In this document: positions 7,473 to 14,960 of the stretch, one piece after another
Position numbering within the stretch: the first letter of the stretch is position 1
Layout of the letters: the number at the start of each line of letters is the position of its first letter
Origin: Candidatus Fermentithermobacillaceae bacterium
GTDB lineage: Bacteria > Bacillota > Sulfobacillia > Fermentithermobacillales > Fermentithermobacillaceae
DNA length: 49,271 bases
Direction of reading: 5' to 3'
NCBI GenBank assembly: GCA_012512325.1
Contig: JAAZEL010000048.1
Coordinates: 1 to 49,271 of the forward strand
The notes under the pieces: model-generated
The model's database searches: none
Seen by the model: the letters and a program-made list of their open reading frames with translations, nothing else
Told to the model about the DNA's origin: nothing
Position numbers and translations under genes: made by a program

Positions 7473-8087
7473 ATGTCTGGGTTGGGAGCTGTCAAGTATA
7501 TCCCCCATGTGATGTTGGGTACGGCGCTTGTTGGCGCCCTGGTTGCGTCCACTCCGGCTAGGTTCAAAGTGGATTTTCTCCACAACTCCGGCACCACGGT
7601 GATTACCGTTTCTATCAAGCCCTTGTTTGTTCCGGGATACATCATCGTGTTCAAACAGACGCGAAAAACACAGGTGTCCGGTCCCGGGGAAGCTCTGGTT
7701 CAATGGGTGTGTTCCCTAATAGAAAGCAGGGTAGGAGCAAAACATAGGAAAAAGAGGGCGGATGACGGGAAAGGTCCGCGGAGGGGCAAGCACTCATACC
7801 GGGATCTGGTGAGAGAAGCCCGCAGGATCATGGCCATAGAGGAGGTTTCGGTCAGGGGCCAAATAGGGTTTGACGATGCATGCACCACCTCTCTGGTATG
7901 TGGTGCTCTCATGGCCTTGGGAGGGACGCTGCTCACGCCACAGAGCGGAAGGAAGCACTGGAAGGCGTCGGTGCTTCCGGTGTATCATAGGCGCTGCTTT
8001 GAATTGAAAGCCAAGTTGGTGGTTAGAGTAAGTCTGTTGAATGCCATCAGACTTCTGATTTTTTCAAAGCAATTGCTCAAGAGGTGA
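7473..8087 (+). CDS. DUF2953-like membrane-associated protein (YtfI-type)
   Basis: 204-aa protein of unknown function. A short hydrophobic N-terminus (LGTALVGALVAS) is followed by a beta-rich segment, a very basic linker (KHRKKRADDGKGPRRGKH) and a second part with GQIGFDDACTTSLVCGALMALGG, which resembles the DUF2953 signature. In B. subtilis ytfI, a DUF2953 member, directly precedes ytfJ, and here too ytfJ is the next gene, which supports the family call. A role in sporulation is suggested by context only. Confidence 0.7.
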   Translation: MSGLGAVKYIPHVMLGTALVGALVASTPARFKVDFLHNSGTTVITVSIKPLFVPGYIIVFKQTRKTQVSGPGEALVQWVCSLIESRVGAKHRKKRADDGKGPRRGKHSYRDLVREARRIMAIEEVSVRGQIGFDDACTTSLVCGALMALGGTLLTPQSGRKHWKASVLPVYHRRCFELKAKLVVRVSLLNAIRLLIFSKQLLKR

Positions 8088-8145
8088 CGGAGCGGCAAAG
8101 GTCCCCTTAGTCAAAGGGCAAGGCCGCAAGAAGGGGGTAGTATGT

Positions 8146-8625
8146 ATGGGCCATCCCATTGAGAGCTTGATGAAGACCACCATGGAAAGCCTCAAAGCCA
8201 TGGTGGATGTGAACACCGTGGTGGGGGAAGCCGTGGAGACCAAAGACGGAACAGTAATCGTTCCCGTTTCAAGGGTCACCTTCGGTTTCGTGGCGGGAGG
8301 CGGGGATGAACTCCCGGCGGAACAGGGGCAAGGGTACCAATCCGGACAGGGGTCTTCCACGGGCCAAGATGAACATATGCCTTTCACCGGTGGCAGCGGG
8401 GCGGGGGTATCGGTGAAACCCGTGGGTTTCTTGGTTGTGGGGGACGGGAAGGTGCGTTTTTTGCCTGTTGACTCCAGGGCGATTTACGACAGGCTGGTGG
8501 AGGCTGCCCCTGATCTCTTGGATAGGTTGGCTGATATCATGGAACGCAAGTATTGTGGCGGAGAGCAGTTCCCCGAAACGGGGACTCCCGAAGACGAAAC
8601 CCATATATTTGAGCCCCGCCACTGA
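8146..8625 (+). CDS. ytfJ: GerW / YtfJ family sporulation protein
   Basis: 159-aa protein of the YtfJ/GerW family, forespore-expressed in Bacillus and needed for normal germination through SleB. Family features are the N-terminal HPIESLMKTTMESLKAMVDVNTVVGEAV, the TVIVPVSRVTFGFVAGGG core and a later VGFLVVGDGKVRFLPVD. The Gly/Gln/Ser-rich insert (residues 52-85) is typical in position. AAGGGGG at 8131-8137 sets the ATG. It ends 18 bases before ku and probably shares its transcript. Confidence 0.92.
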   Translation: MGHPIESLMKTTMESLKAMVDVNTVVGEAVETKDGTVIVPVSRVTFGFVAGGGDELPAEQGQGYQSGQGSSTGQDEHMPFTGGSGAGVSVKPVGFLVVGDGKVRFLPVDSRAIYDRLVEAAPDLLDRLADIMERKYCGGEQFPETGTPEDETHIFEPRH

Positions 8626-8643
8626 GGGACGGAGATTTGGAGC

Positions 8644-9525
8644 ATGAGGCCGATTTGGAACGGAACCCTGGCCTTCGGCCTGGTAGTAATACCAGTGAGG
8701 CTTTATGCGGCTACCCAGAGGCAAAACGTGGCTTTCCGCTTGCTCCATTCGGAATGCCATTCTCCCGTGAGGTACCGGAAGTGGTGCCCCGCCTGCAACC
8801 TTCCCCTCGAACCCGGGGAGATCGCAAGAGGTTACGAATATGAGAAAGGCCGGTTCGTTATACTGACCGACGAAGAGGTGGAAGCCGTGCCCGGGCCTGA
8901 TGCCCATAAAGTGGAAATCCTGGACTTCGTCAAGCTTGAAGACGTGGATCCTGTGTTCTTCGAGAAAAGCTACTTCTTGGAACCCAGGGACGGCGCTGAG
9001 AAAGCCTACAAGCTTCTGCTGGAATCCATGAAGCAGCAGGGCAAGGTAGCCGTCGCCAGGGTAGCCCTCAGGGCCAGGGAGACTCTGGCCGTGGTAAGGA
9101 CGTACAAGGACAGCTTCATCATGCTTGAAACCATGTATTGGGCAGATGAAGTAAGGGCCGGCCAGGAACTCAGAGTTCCTGAAGACGCCGAGCTGGATGA
9201 AAGGGAAATGAAGCTGGCAATCACTCTGATTGAAACGTTGTCATCTGAGTTTGAGCCTGAGAAGTACAAGAGCCGTCAAAGACAGGCTCTGGAGGAGATC
9301 ATACAGCGAAAAATCCAAGGCAAGCAGATCGTTGCCGAACCGGAGAAGGCTCCCGAGGTCATTGACCTCATGGAAGCCTTGCGCAGGAGCGTGGAAAGGG
9401 CTAAGACGGGGAACGTGGCTGCAGGTGCCGGGGTTACGGAAGCCGGCGGGGACGCCGGAAGCAGCCCAGGCAGCGGTCTAGGTGGGACCGTTGAGGAAAT
9501 GGGCTCAGGCCCGGCAGGCAGGTGA
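8644..9525 (+). CDS. ku: Non-homologous end joining protein Ku
   Basis: 293-aa bacterial Ku, a homodimeric ring that binds double-strand DNA ends and recruits LigD. It begins MRPIWNGTLAFGLVVIPVRLY, the usual Ku N-terminus, followed by a CHSP....CPAC putative zinc-knuckle region and KLLLESMKQQGKVAVARVALR. The C-terminal 45 residues are a Gly/Ala/Ser-rich tail. It is followed 9 bases later by the ligase gene. In Bacillus, Ku and LigD are made in the forespore and repair spore DNA at germination; the sporulation neighbours here fit that role. Confidence 0.96.
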   Translation: MRPIWNGTLAFGLVVIPVRLYAATQRQNVAFRLLHSECHSPVRYRKWCPACNLPLEPGEIARGYEYEKGRFVILTDEEVEAVPGPDAHKVEILDFVKLEDVDPVFFEKSYFLEPRDGAEKAYKLLLESMKQQGKVAVARVALRARETLAVVRTYKDSFIMLETMYWADEVRAGQELRVPEDAELDEREMKLAITLIETLSSEFEPEKYKSRQRQALEEIIQRKIQGKQIVAEPEKAPEVIDLMEALRRSVERAKTGNVAAGAGVTEAGGDAGSSPGSGLGGTVEEMGSGPAGR

Positions 9526-9534
9526 AGGCGGCCT

Positions 9535-10464
9535 GTGCTTGCGGGAATGCCTGATATCCGGCCCATGTTGGCACAAACCTGGCCTACTGCATTCGACGAC
9601 AAAGACTGGCTGTTTGAACTGAAGTGGGACGGCTACAGATGCCTGCTTTATATAGGGGGCTCTCAAGCCTTCCTGAGGTCCCGGAACGGCAGACCTCTCA
9701 ATCAACGATTCCCTGGACTTGAATCAATTGTGAAATGCGTAAGAGGCCACAATTTCCGCAACTTAATCGCAGACGGGGAGATTGTGGCCTTCAAAGACGG
9801 CCGGCCCGATTTCTCCTTTCTGAGAGCCAATCCTGATTGCGCAGTGTATGTAGCCTTTGATCTCCTGTATTTCAACGACCAACCATTGTTTACAGTGCCC
9901 CTGGTTGACCGCAGGCACAAGCTTTCTCAGGTTTTCACCTTGAACGGCCTGGTATATTTGTCAGAAGCCCAGGAAGAGATGGGGCGAGACCTCTTCGAAT
10001 TTGCCAAAGGGTGGGATCTTGAGGGGATCATGGCAAAACGCAAACATAGCCTGTACTTCCCGGGAAAAAGGAGCCGCGACTGGCTGAAAATCAAGAATCT
10101 TAAAGAAGAGGATCTGTGGGTGGTAGGCTATTATCCTTCCCCAGGACGGAAAATAGGCTCTTTGCTGGTTGCAAAAGAAGGCGCTGCGCCAGGGCTTGAC
10201 TCCGGGGACGGTCCCCGGAGACGGAATTTCGTGCTCATGGGCAGGGTATCTTCGGGGCTTGACCAAAGCACCGAAAAAACCCTTACGGCAGCATTTGGAG
10301 ATCCTGCACCTGACAAGGCGGTTCATTTTGAGGGCAAACTAGGTGAAGGGGAATTGCGGGAAGTCAGGTGGATCGAGCCGTTTTTCGGCGTAAGAGTGCA
10401 GTACACCGAAATTACACCTGAGGGCAGGCTGAGACATCCTGTGCTGAAAGAAGTCATTTGGTGA
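9535..10464 (+). CDS. ligD: ATP-dependent DNA ligase, LigD ligase domain
   Basis: 309-aa stand-alone ligase of the LigD type, sealing breaks brought together by Ku. The adenylation motif ELKWDGYR places the nucleotide-accepting lysine at K30; further motifs are LIADGEIVAF, YVAFDLLYF, EGIMAKRK and DWLKIKN. The C-terminal OB-fold region includes the family's ending R.RHPVLKEVIW. A Gly/Ser-rich insert lies at about residues 222-232. The GTG at 9535 (alternative ATG 9547) follows ku closely. In many bacteria ligase and polymerase are one protein; here the polymerase domain is a separate downstream gene. Confidence 0.93.
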   Translation: MLAGMPDIRPMLAQTWPTAFDDKDWLFELKWDGYRCLLYIGGSQAFLRSRNGRPLNQRFPGLESIVKCVRGHNFRNLIADGEIVAFKDGRPDFSFLRANPDCAVYVAFDLLYFNDQPLFTVPLVDRRHKLSQVFTLNGLVYLSEAQEEMGRDLFEFAKGWDLEGIMAKRKHSLYFPGKRSRDWLKIKNLKEEDLWVVGYYPSPGRKIGSLLVAKEGAAPGLDSGDGPRRRNFVLMGRVSSGLDQSTEKTLTAAFGDPAPDKAVHFEGKLGEGELREVRWIEPFFGVRVQYTEITPEGRLRHPVLKEVIW

Positions 10465-10560
10465 ACTCTGGCTCCAGGGTTGGGGCATGGTGCCCCCCAG
10501 AATTAGCAGGTCTGCGGTATTCCTCGGTTAGCAGGTAATGTCGAGGATGGGGATGCGGAG

Positions 10561-11495
10561 GTGCAGGCAGGGATTGGGAGCAAGCGAGTAGACGTTGCGG
10601 TAGGCGGCAGAAGGGTCACCTTGTCCAACCTGGACAAGGTGCTGTGGCCGCGGCAAGACTTTACCAAAGGGGATCTCATTGAGTACTACGCGAGAGTAGC
10701 CAAATGGCTGCTTCCTCACCTGAAAGACAGGCCCCTTTCCTTGGTGCGGTTTCCCCAGGGGATAGCCGGGAAAGGCTTCTATCAAAAAGACGCCCCCAGG
10801 GTACCCCGGATTGGGTCAGGATAGCTCCGGTGTGGTCCAAGGACAAGCAATCATACATCAATTTCATACTATGCGATAATGTGGAGACTTTGATATGGAT
10901 GGCCAACCTTGGAACCATCGAGATAAACCCGTGGCTTTCAAGGTTCCCTTCCCTTGACAAGCCTGACTTTGCAGTTTTTGACATCGATCCGGCGGACGGG
11001 ACTACCTGGCCCGATGTGGTGCTTGTAGCCAAGCTGGTCAAGGAGCTTTTGGATGAGTGGAAGCTGGAGGGATTTCCCAAGGTGTCGGGAGGCACGGGCA
11101 TTCACATCTACGTACCCCTTGAGCCTGTGTACACCTACAGGGAGTCTGCGGCCTTTGTCCGATTTGCGGCCGAACTGATCCGGCAAGCATATCCTGAGAA
11201 AGTGACTTTGGAACGCATAGTGAGACAAAGGTACGGCCATGTCTACATCGATTACCCTCAAAATGCCAGGGGCCAGACCATTCTGGCGGCGTACGGCGTG
11301 AAGGCACTGGACGGGGCGCCCGTCTCGGTTCCGGTTTTGTGGGATGAACTGGACCAAGTTGGCCCGCAATCGAGGAACATCAAAACGGTTCCGGATAGGC
11401 TGGAACGGATGGGGGATCCCTTCGCCGAAGCCCTCACCCGGAAGCAAGATATAAATCCCATTTTACAGAATGCCCTTTCGGGAAATACTATGTGA
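10561..11495 (+). pseudogene. LigD-type primase-polymerase domain, broken by a -1 frameshift
   Basis: Two frames together encode one LigD polymerase (AEP primase-like) domain. The first (from GTG 10561) has the N-terminal part with LSNLDKVLWP, LIEYYARVAKWLLPHLKDRPLSLVRFP and GKGFYQKDAP, then stops at 10822-10824. The second, one frame back, carries TPDWVRIAPVWS, LIWMANLGTIEINPW, the catalytic FDIDP motif, the SGGTGIHIYVPL motif and YVDYPQN-like YIDYPQNARG, stopping at 11493-11495. The match to the family is continuous if one C is added to the five-C run at 10793-10797. A sequencing error, a real inactivating deletion or slippage could explain it. It would supply the gap-filling polymerase for end joining by the adjacent Ku and ligase. 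Confidence 0.88.
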
Positions 11496-11514
11496 ACTAC
11501 CGCCTGAAAGGGGG

Positions 11515-11844
11515 ATGGTTCTGGGAAGACGGAATTCACGACGTCCGGTGAACCCTGATGCATCCAGGGCGCTGGACATGTTGAAGTACGAAGTCGCCCA
11601 GGAACTAGGTCTTATCAAGGGTGGAGGTGAGCAGGAACTCAAGGCCGTCCTGGACTCCATGAAGTATGAAGTGGCCGAGGAGTTGGGCTTGTCCGAAAAA
11701 CTCCGTGCTGTGGGCTGGCCCAACATGACCTCCAGAGAATGCGGCCAGATTGGCGGCCGCTTGGGAGGGCGGCTGGGAGGCCAGATGGTCAAGAGGATGG
11801 TAGAATTTACCGAAACCCATTTGGCTCGAAATCACCTGCGGTAG
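11515..11844 (+). CDS. Alpha/beta-type small acid-soluble spore protein (SASP) with duplicated helix motif
   Basis: 109-aa protein related to alpha/beta SASPs, which coat spore DNA and protect it from UV and heat. It has the NPDASRALDMLKYEVAQELGL helix, then a second copy LDSMKYEVAEELGL about 35 residues later, then the conserved GGRLGGQMVKRMVEFTE helix. Typical SASPs are 60-75 aa with one copy of the first helix, and GPR protease cuts there. The ATG at 11515 lies directly behind AAAGGGGG; GTG 11548 is an alternative. AATACTA at 11484-11490 resembles a SigG -10. The gene follows the NHEJ genes by 20 bases and ends at a strong terminator. Confidence 0.85.
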   Translation: MVLGRRNSRRPVNPDASRALDMLKYEVAQELGLIKGGGEQELKAVLDSMKYEVAEELGLSEKLRAVGWPNMTSRECGQIGGRLGGRLGGQMVKRMVEFTETHLARNHLR

Positions 11845-11877
11845 TAGACAGGGCAGGGGCACACTCCCGATGTCCGG

Positions 11878-11903
11878 GACGGGCTCCTGCCCGTCTTGTT
11901 TTG
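11878..11903 (+). terminator. Rho-independent terminator after the SASP gene
   Basis: GACGGGC at 11878-11884 and GCCCGTC at 11889-11895 form a perfect 7-bp stem with a 4-base loop, followed by TTGTTTTG. It lies 34 bases after the SASP stop and closes the repair/SASP unit. Confidence 0.85.
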
Positions 11904-11978
11904 CTGCCGCCCCCCCCCTTTTCTCATTGTGAGGCTTCAGGGCACATATCTTGAGTACAAGAGGGAAGGGGTGGAGTT

Positions 11979-12551
11979 ATGAACGCCGTATGGCTTGTGC
12001 TGATCGCGTCCGGTTGCGCGGTGGCTTTGGTTACAGGCAATGTAGAACCCCTTATGTCTTCGGTGTTGGACGGAGCCTACCATGCAGTCCAGCTGGTAAT
12101 CGGGCTTGTAGGGATATTCTGCCTCTGGGGCGGAATTGAGCGGCTTGCCAACGAATCAGGGCTGATAGACGCTCTGGCCCGGATTACCCGGCCTGTGCTC
12201 GGCCCCCTGTTTCCCTATGTGAGGGAACAAGAGAAAATAATGGGTGCAGTATCTGCCACGATAATCTCGAATATCCTGGGGTTGAGTTCCCAAACCCCTC
12301 TTGGGCTCAAGGCGATGGCTGAGATCAAGCGGATCCACGGTGAGAGCCACCGGGCAATCCACTCCATGATAACCCTGGTGGTCATCAGCGCGGCAGGTTT
12401 TTGCATTTTTCCATCGGGGGTCATAGCCCTGAGGGCCGCTTTAGGCTCCAAGAATCCGGCGATTGTGGCCGGTCCCACCGCAGTAGCCGGCCTTGTGGCC
12501 ACTTGCGCGGGATTGGTGGCCCACAGCTTGTTTTCGAAACGCTCGGGCTAG
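11979..12551 (+). CDS. spmA: Spore maturation protein A
   Basis: 190-aa integral membrane protein of the nucleoside-transporter/Gate fold group. SpmA with SpmB is needed for normal dehydration of the spore core in Bacillus. Visible features are an N-terminal membrane segment, LWGGIERLANESGLIDALAR, the polar NILGLSSQTPLGLKAMAEI motif within the membrane region, and ITLVVISAAGFCIFPSGVIALR. GTGGAG upstream of the ATG fits a ribosome site. spmB follows 28 bases later. Confidence 0.95.
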   Translation: MNAVWLVLIASGCAVALVTGNVEPLMSSVLDGAYHAVQLVIGLVGIFCLWGGIERLANESGLIDALARITRPVLGPLFPYVREQEKIMGAVSATIISNILGLSSQTPLGLKAMAEIKRIHGESHRAIHSMITLVVISAAGFCIFPSGVIALRAALGSKNPAIVAGPTAVAGLVATCAGLVAHSLFSKRSG

Positions 12552-12579
12552 GTGGGTAGAAGGAGGGAAGTGAACGGCT

Positions 12580-13116
12580 ATGCTTTTCCTGGCCAACCTG
12601 GGGATGTACGTTTTCCCTGTCATCCTCATAGGGGTGCCCCTCTTTGCATGGGTAAAGGGAGTGCCCGTTTACGAGACCTTTGTAAGAGGGGCAGAGGAAG
12701 GATTGAAGGTGGTTACCGGCACCCTCCCGTACTTGGTGGCCATATTCGTGGGCATCTCGTGTTTCAGAGGCTCAGGTGCTTTGCAGCTTGTGTCGGGATG
12801 CCTGGGGCGTTTGCTTAGGCCTTTGGGGATACCCACGGAAGTCCTTCCAATTATCGTTACCCGGCCCATAAGCGGCAGTGGCTCTCTTGGGGTGACCGGT
12901 GAAATTCTGCAAGTTCACGGGCCTGACACGTCCCTGGGGCTGCTTGCCTCAATCCTGCAAGGGGCAACCGACACAAGCTTCTACGTGGTGACCATCTATT
13001 TCGGGGCTGTCGGCATCAGGCAGACCAGGCATGCCTTGCCCGCCTGTTTGATCGGGGACTTGTTCGGTTTTCTCACAGGCTTCATTATTTGGAGACTCAT
13101 GGTGTTCGGCCCTTAA
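12580..13116 (+). CDS. spmB: Spore maturation protein B
   Basis: 178-aa membrane partner of SpmA. Family motifs include VKGVPVYETFVRGAEEGLKV near the N-terminus, TLPYLVAIFVGISCFRGSGAL, the conserved TRPISGSGSLGVTGEIL and GATDTSFYVVTIYFGAVGIRQTRHALPACLIGD. Length is typical. It ends 29 bases before the stop of the convergent minus-strand metallophosphoesterase. Confidence 0.95.
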   Translation: MLFLANLGMYVFPVILIGVPLFAWVKGVPVYETFVRGAEEGLKVVTGTLPYLVAIFVGISCFRGSGALQLVSGCLGRLLRPLGIPTEVLPIIVTRPISGSGSLGVTGEILQVHGPDTSLGLLASILQGATDTSFYVVTIYFGAVGIRQTRHALPACLIGDLFGFLTGFIIWRLMVFGP

Positions 13117-13144
13117 CTGCGTTGGTTTATATCTCCCTTGACCT

Positions 13145-14005
13145 TCATTCAGTTGAACGTAATGTGATCAAGACCAGTTCCGGGCGGTTGAACACCCTTA
13201 CCTGGAAGGCAGCGCTGTTGCCCAGGCCTCTGCCTACGACCATGGTTGTGTTGCCCACATCGTATAGACCTGCTGTGTAGCGGGGCAACAAGCCCTGTCC
13301 CGGCGCTACCAGCCCGCCAACGCCCGGCGGCCTTATGAGGCCTCCGTGGGCGTGGCCGCATAATGCGAGATCGACGTTGTAGGCTGCATATATGTCTATC
13401 AGCTCGGGCCTGTGGGCCGCAAGAACGGTAAACGCTCCCGGCTTGTCATATGTGACCCGGGCCAGCTCTTCCTGCAACTGGCGCTTCCGCCGACCCAAAG
13501 CCGGATCAAATGCCAACGGATCGTCGAGCCCTATAGCCTTGATGGTGTCGTCACCTCTTGTGATGGACACCGTCCGATTCCTCAATACATTGACCCCGAA
13601 ATCCTCAACTTGGGCCTGGATCGTGTCAAACTTGCCCGAAGCCGCCTCGTGGTTGCCCAACACATAACAGATGGGAGCCACACCCTGAATCCCCTGGAGC
13701 AGTGAGAGGGCGGGGGCAAGGGTGAACTGTCTCTCATCTATGAAATCGCCGGCAATGGCAATCATGTCCGGCTCAAAGTCCCTGATTGCATCGACCAGTC
13801 GGCATTGACCGCGCCCGAAGGTGTTGCCGTGGAGGTCTGAAATCAAGACTATCCTGAACCCGTCAAAAGCACGGGGCAGGCGGTGGCACCTGATTTCGTA
13901 GCGGGTGACTTGAAGGCAAGTGTTTTCCAGGTACAAGAGATACGCGATGATTCCGGCAGCAAAAAGCGCCGCAATCCATGGTGATTTGGTGACGAGTGTT
14001 TTCAA
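13145..14005 (-). CDS. Membrane-anchored calcineurin-like metallophosphoesterase
   Basis: 286-aa phosphoesterase with an N-terminal membrane anchor (residues 9-28). The dinuclear metal site is complete: ISDLHG, GDFID, GNHE, AAHRPE and CGHAHGG, spaced as in the YkuE/YaeI group; some YkuE-type enzymes act on UDP-diacylglucosamine or undecaprenyl-type lipids, so a lipid or cell-envelope substrate is possible but not shown. The start is a TTG with a near-perfect AAAGGAGG site 9 bases upstream on the minus strand (complement of 14015-14020 and neighbours). It is convergent with spmB and diverges from the ridA region. Confidence 0.9.
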   Translation of the reverse strand: MKTLVTKSPWIAALFAAGIIAYLLYLENTCLQVTRYEIRCHRLPRAFDGFRIVLISDLHGNTFGRGQCRLVDAIRDFEPDMIAIAGDFIDERQFTLAPALSLLQGIQGVAPICYVLGNHEAASGKFDTIQAQVEDFGVNVLRNRTVSITRGDDTIKAIGLDDPLAFDPALGRRKRQLQEELARVTYDKPGAFTVLAAHRPELIDIYAAYNVDLALCGHAHGGLIRPPGVGGLVAPGQGLLPRYTAGLYDVGNTTMVVGRGLGNSAAFQVRVFNRPELVLITLRSTE

Positions 14006-14321
14006 ACCTTTGGACCTCCTTTAGGCCAATCGACCTTTGTTCGGTGCATTGGGAGCGCGGTTTTTGGCCCTGCTTTGATAAGTACCTATAATATATACGG
14101 GACAAGCACGGTTGAGGTTCAGCCGGATTGCGTGAAACGGGAAGACGAACTGACGTGGAAAAGGCCTGGATGTACGCGGAAATGCCCCTGGCTTTCAATC
14201 ACTCTCTACGGAATAACTGCAAGAACTTTGAAAATCGATGTACCACCGCACCGGAAAGGTGGGGTAATCGCGGGATGAGGTTACTGTGCAGCCTCATGCC
14301 GGGACGAGCCACGGCGTGAGG

Positions 14322-14350
14322 TTGTATGCAAAATACCTGAGTGTTATTAT
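14322..14350 (+). promoter_or_regulatory. Candidate sigma-A promoter for ridA
   Basis: TTGTAT (14322-14327) and TATTAT (14345-14350) are spaced by 17 bases. Transcription would start near 14357, just before the palindrome at 14361-14377. The -10 is good and the -35 moderate. Confidence 0.5.
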
Positions 14351-14360
14351 CGTATCATAC

Positions 14361-14377
14361 CAATGAGTAACTCATTG
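14361..14377. promoter_or_regulatory. Perfect 17-bp palindrome, probable operator
   Basis: CAATGAGT-A-ACTCATTG is a perfect 8+1+8 palindrome at the predicted ridA start site, a position typical of a repressor operator. The FCD-domain regulator gene two genes' distance downstream (14961) is the obvious candidate binder; this is inference. Confidence 0.65.
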
Positions 14378-14429
14378 TTGACTAGGTTTAAACTATACCG
14401 CATCTCAATTTCACTAGGAGGTACATACC

Positions 14430-14891
14430 ATGACAATTGAAGAAAAGCTGGCTGAACTGGGGTTGTCCCTTCCTGAAGTTCCCACACCGGTGGCTTCATA
14501 TGTGCCAGCAGTAAAGCAAGGCAACTGGGTGCACGTTTCAGGCCAGATTCCCTTGAGGGACGGAAAACTCCGGGTAACCGGCAAGGTAGGCAGCGAGATT
14601 ACCTTGGAGGAAGCCCAGGCAGAGGCCAAGCAGTGTGCCCTCAACGCCCTGGCGGTCATCAAGAGCGTTGTCGGCTCCCTGGACAAGGTAGAACGCATAG
14701 TCAAGGTAACAGGTTTCGTAGCATGTTCCCCGGATTTTACGGATGCCCCTAAAGTGGTCAACGGTGCTTCCGATCTGTTCCTTGAGGTGTTCGGGGACAA
14801 AGGCAGACATGCAAGGGCGGCCGTAGGTGTTGCGGCTCTTCCCCTTGACTGTGCGGTGGAAGTGGAAGTCATAGCTTTTGTTAAGGAATAG
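14430..14891 (+). CDS. ridA: RidA/YjgF family protein (reactive imine/enamine deaminase-like)
   Basis: 153-aa RidA-family trimer-forming protein. RidA hydrolyses reactive 2-aminoacrylate-type enamines released by PLP enzymes. The long bacterial subgroup pattern is seen: KLAELGLSLPEVPTPVASYVPAVKQGNWVHVSGQIP, then LEEAQAEAKQCALNALAVIKSVVGSLDKVERIVKVTGFVACSPDF and GRHARAAVGVAALPLDCAVEVE. The family arginine in GRHARAA is retained. AGGAGGT lies 9 bases before the ATG. A promoter and palindrome precede it, and a regulator plus a B12 enzyme cluster follow, suggesting amino-acid or amine catabolism. Confidence 0.93.
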   Translation: MTIEEKLAELGLSLPEVPTPVASYVPAVKQGNWVHVSGQIPLRDGKLRVTGKVGSEITLEEAQAEAKQCALNALAVIKSVVGSLDKVERIVKVTGFVACSPDFTDAPKVVNGASDLFLEVFGDKGRHARAAVGVAALPLDCAVEVEVIAFVKE

Positions 14892-14960
14892 AGCATAAGA
14901 CAAAATTCGCAGCCGGCTTGCCGGTATGGGCTTGTGTTTATCGTTTGTTTGGGGGAGGTG

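Larger units (their letters stand above)
14006..14429. other. 424-bp gene-free stretch with promoter-like signals and hairpins
   Basis: No convincing protein gene is present. A sigma-A-like pair TTGGCC (14064-14069) and TATAAT (14087-14092) with a 17-base gap points rightward about 340 bases before ridA. Downstream are inverted repeats CCACC/GGTGG near 14241-14262 and ATGAGG/CCTCAT near 14275-14298, ahead of a second promoter and palindrome at ridA. The stretch may encode a structured leader or small RNA, but no known RNA family was recognised. Confidence 0.5.

Noticed and set aside
10482-10496. GGGGCA-TGG-TGCCCC hairpin after the ligase gene as a terminator
   Set aside because: It has a perfect 6-bp stem but is followed by CCAGAATTAG, not a T run, and the polymerase gene follows closely.
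14241-14275. T-box riboswitch upstream of ridA
   Set aside because: Only a loose likeness to the T-box motif; no stem I, specifier loop or downstream synthetase or amino-acid gene was recognised.
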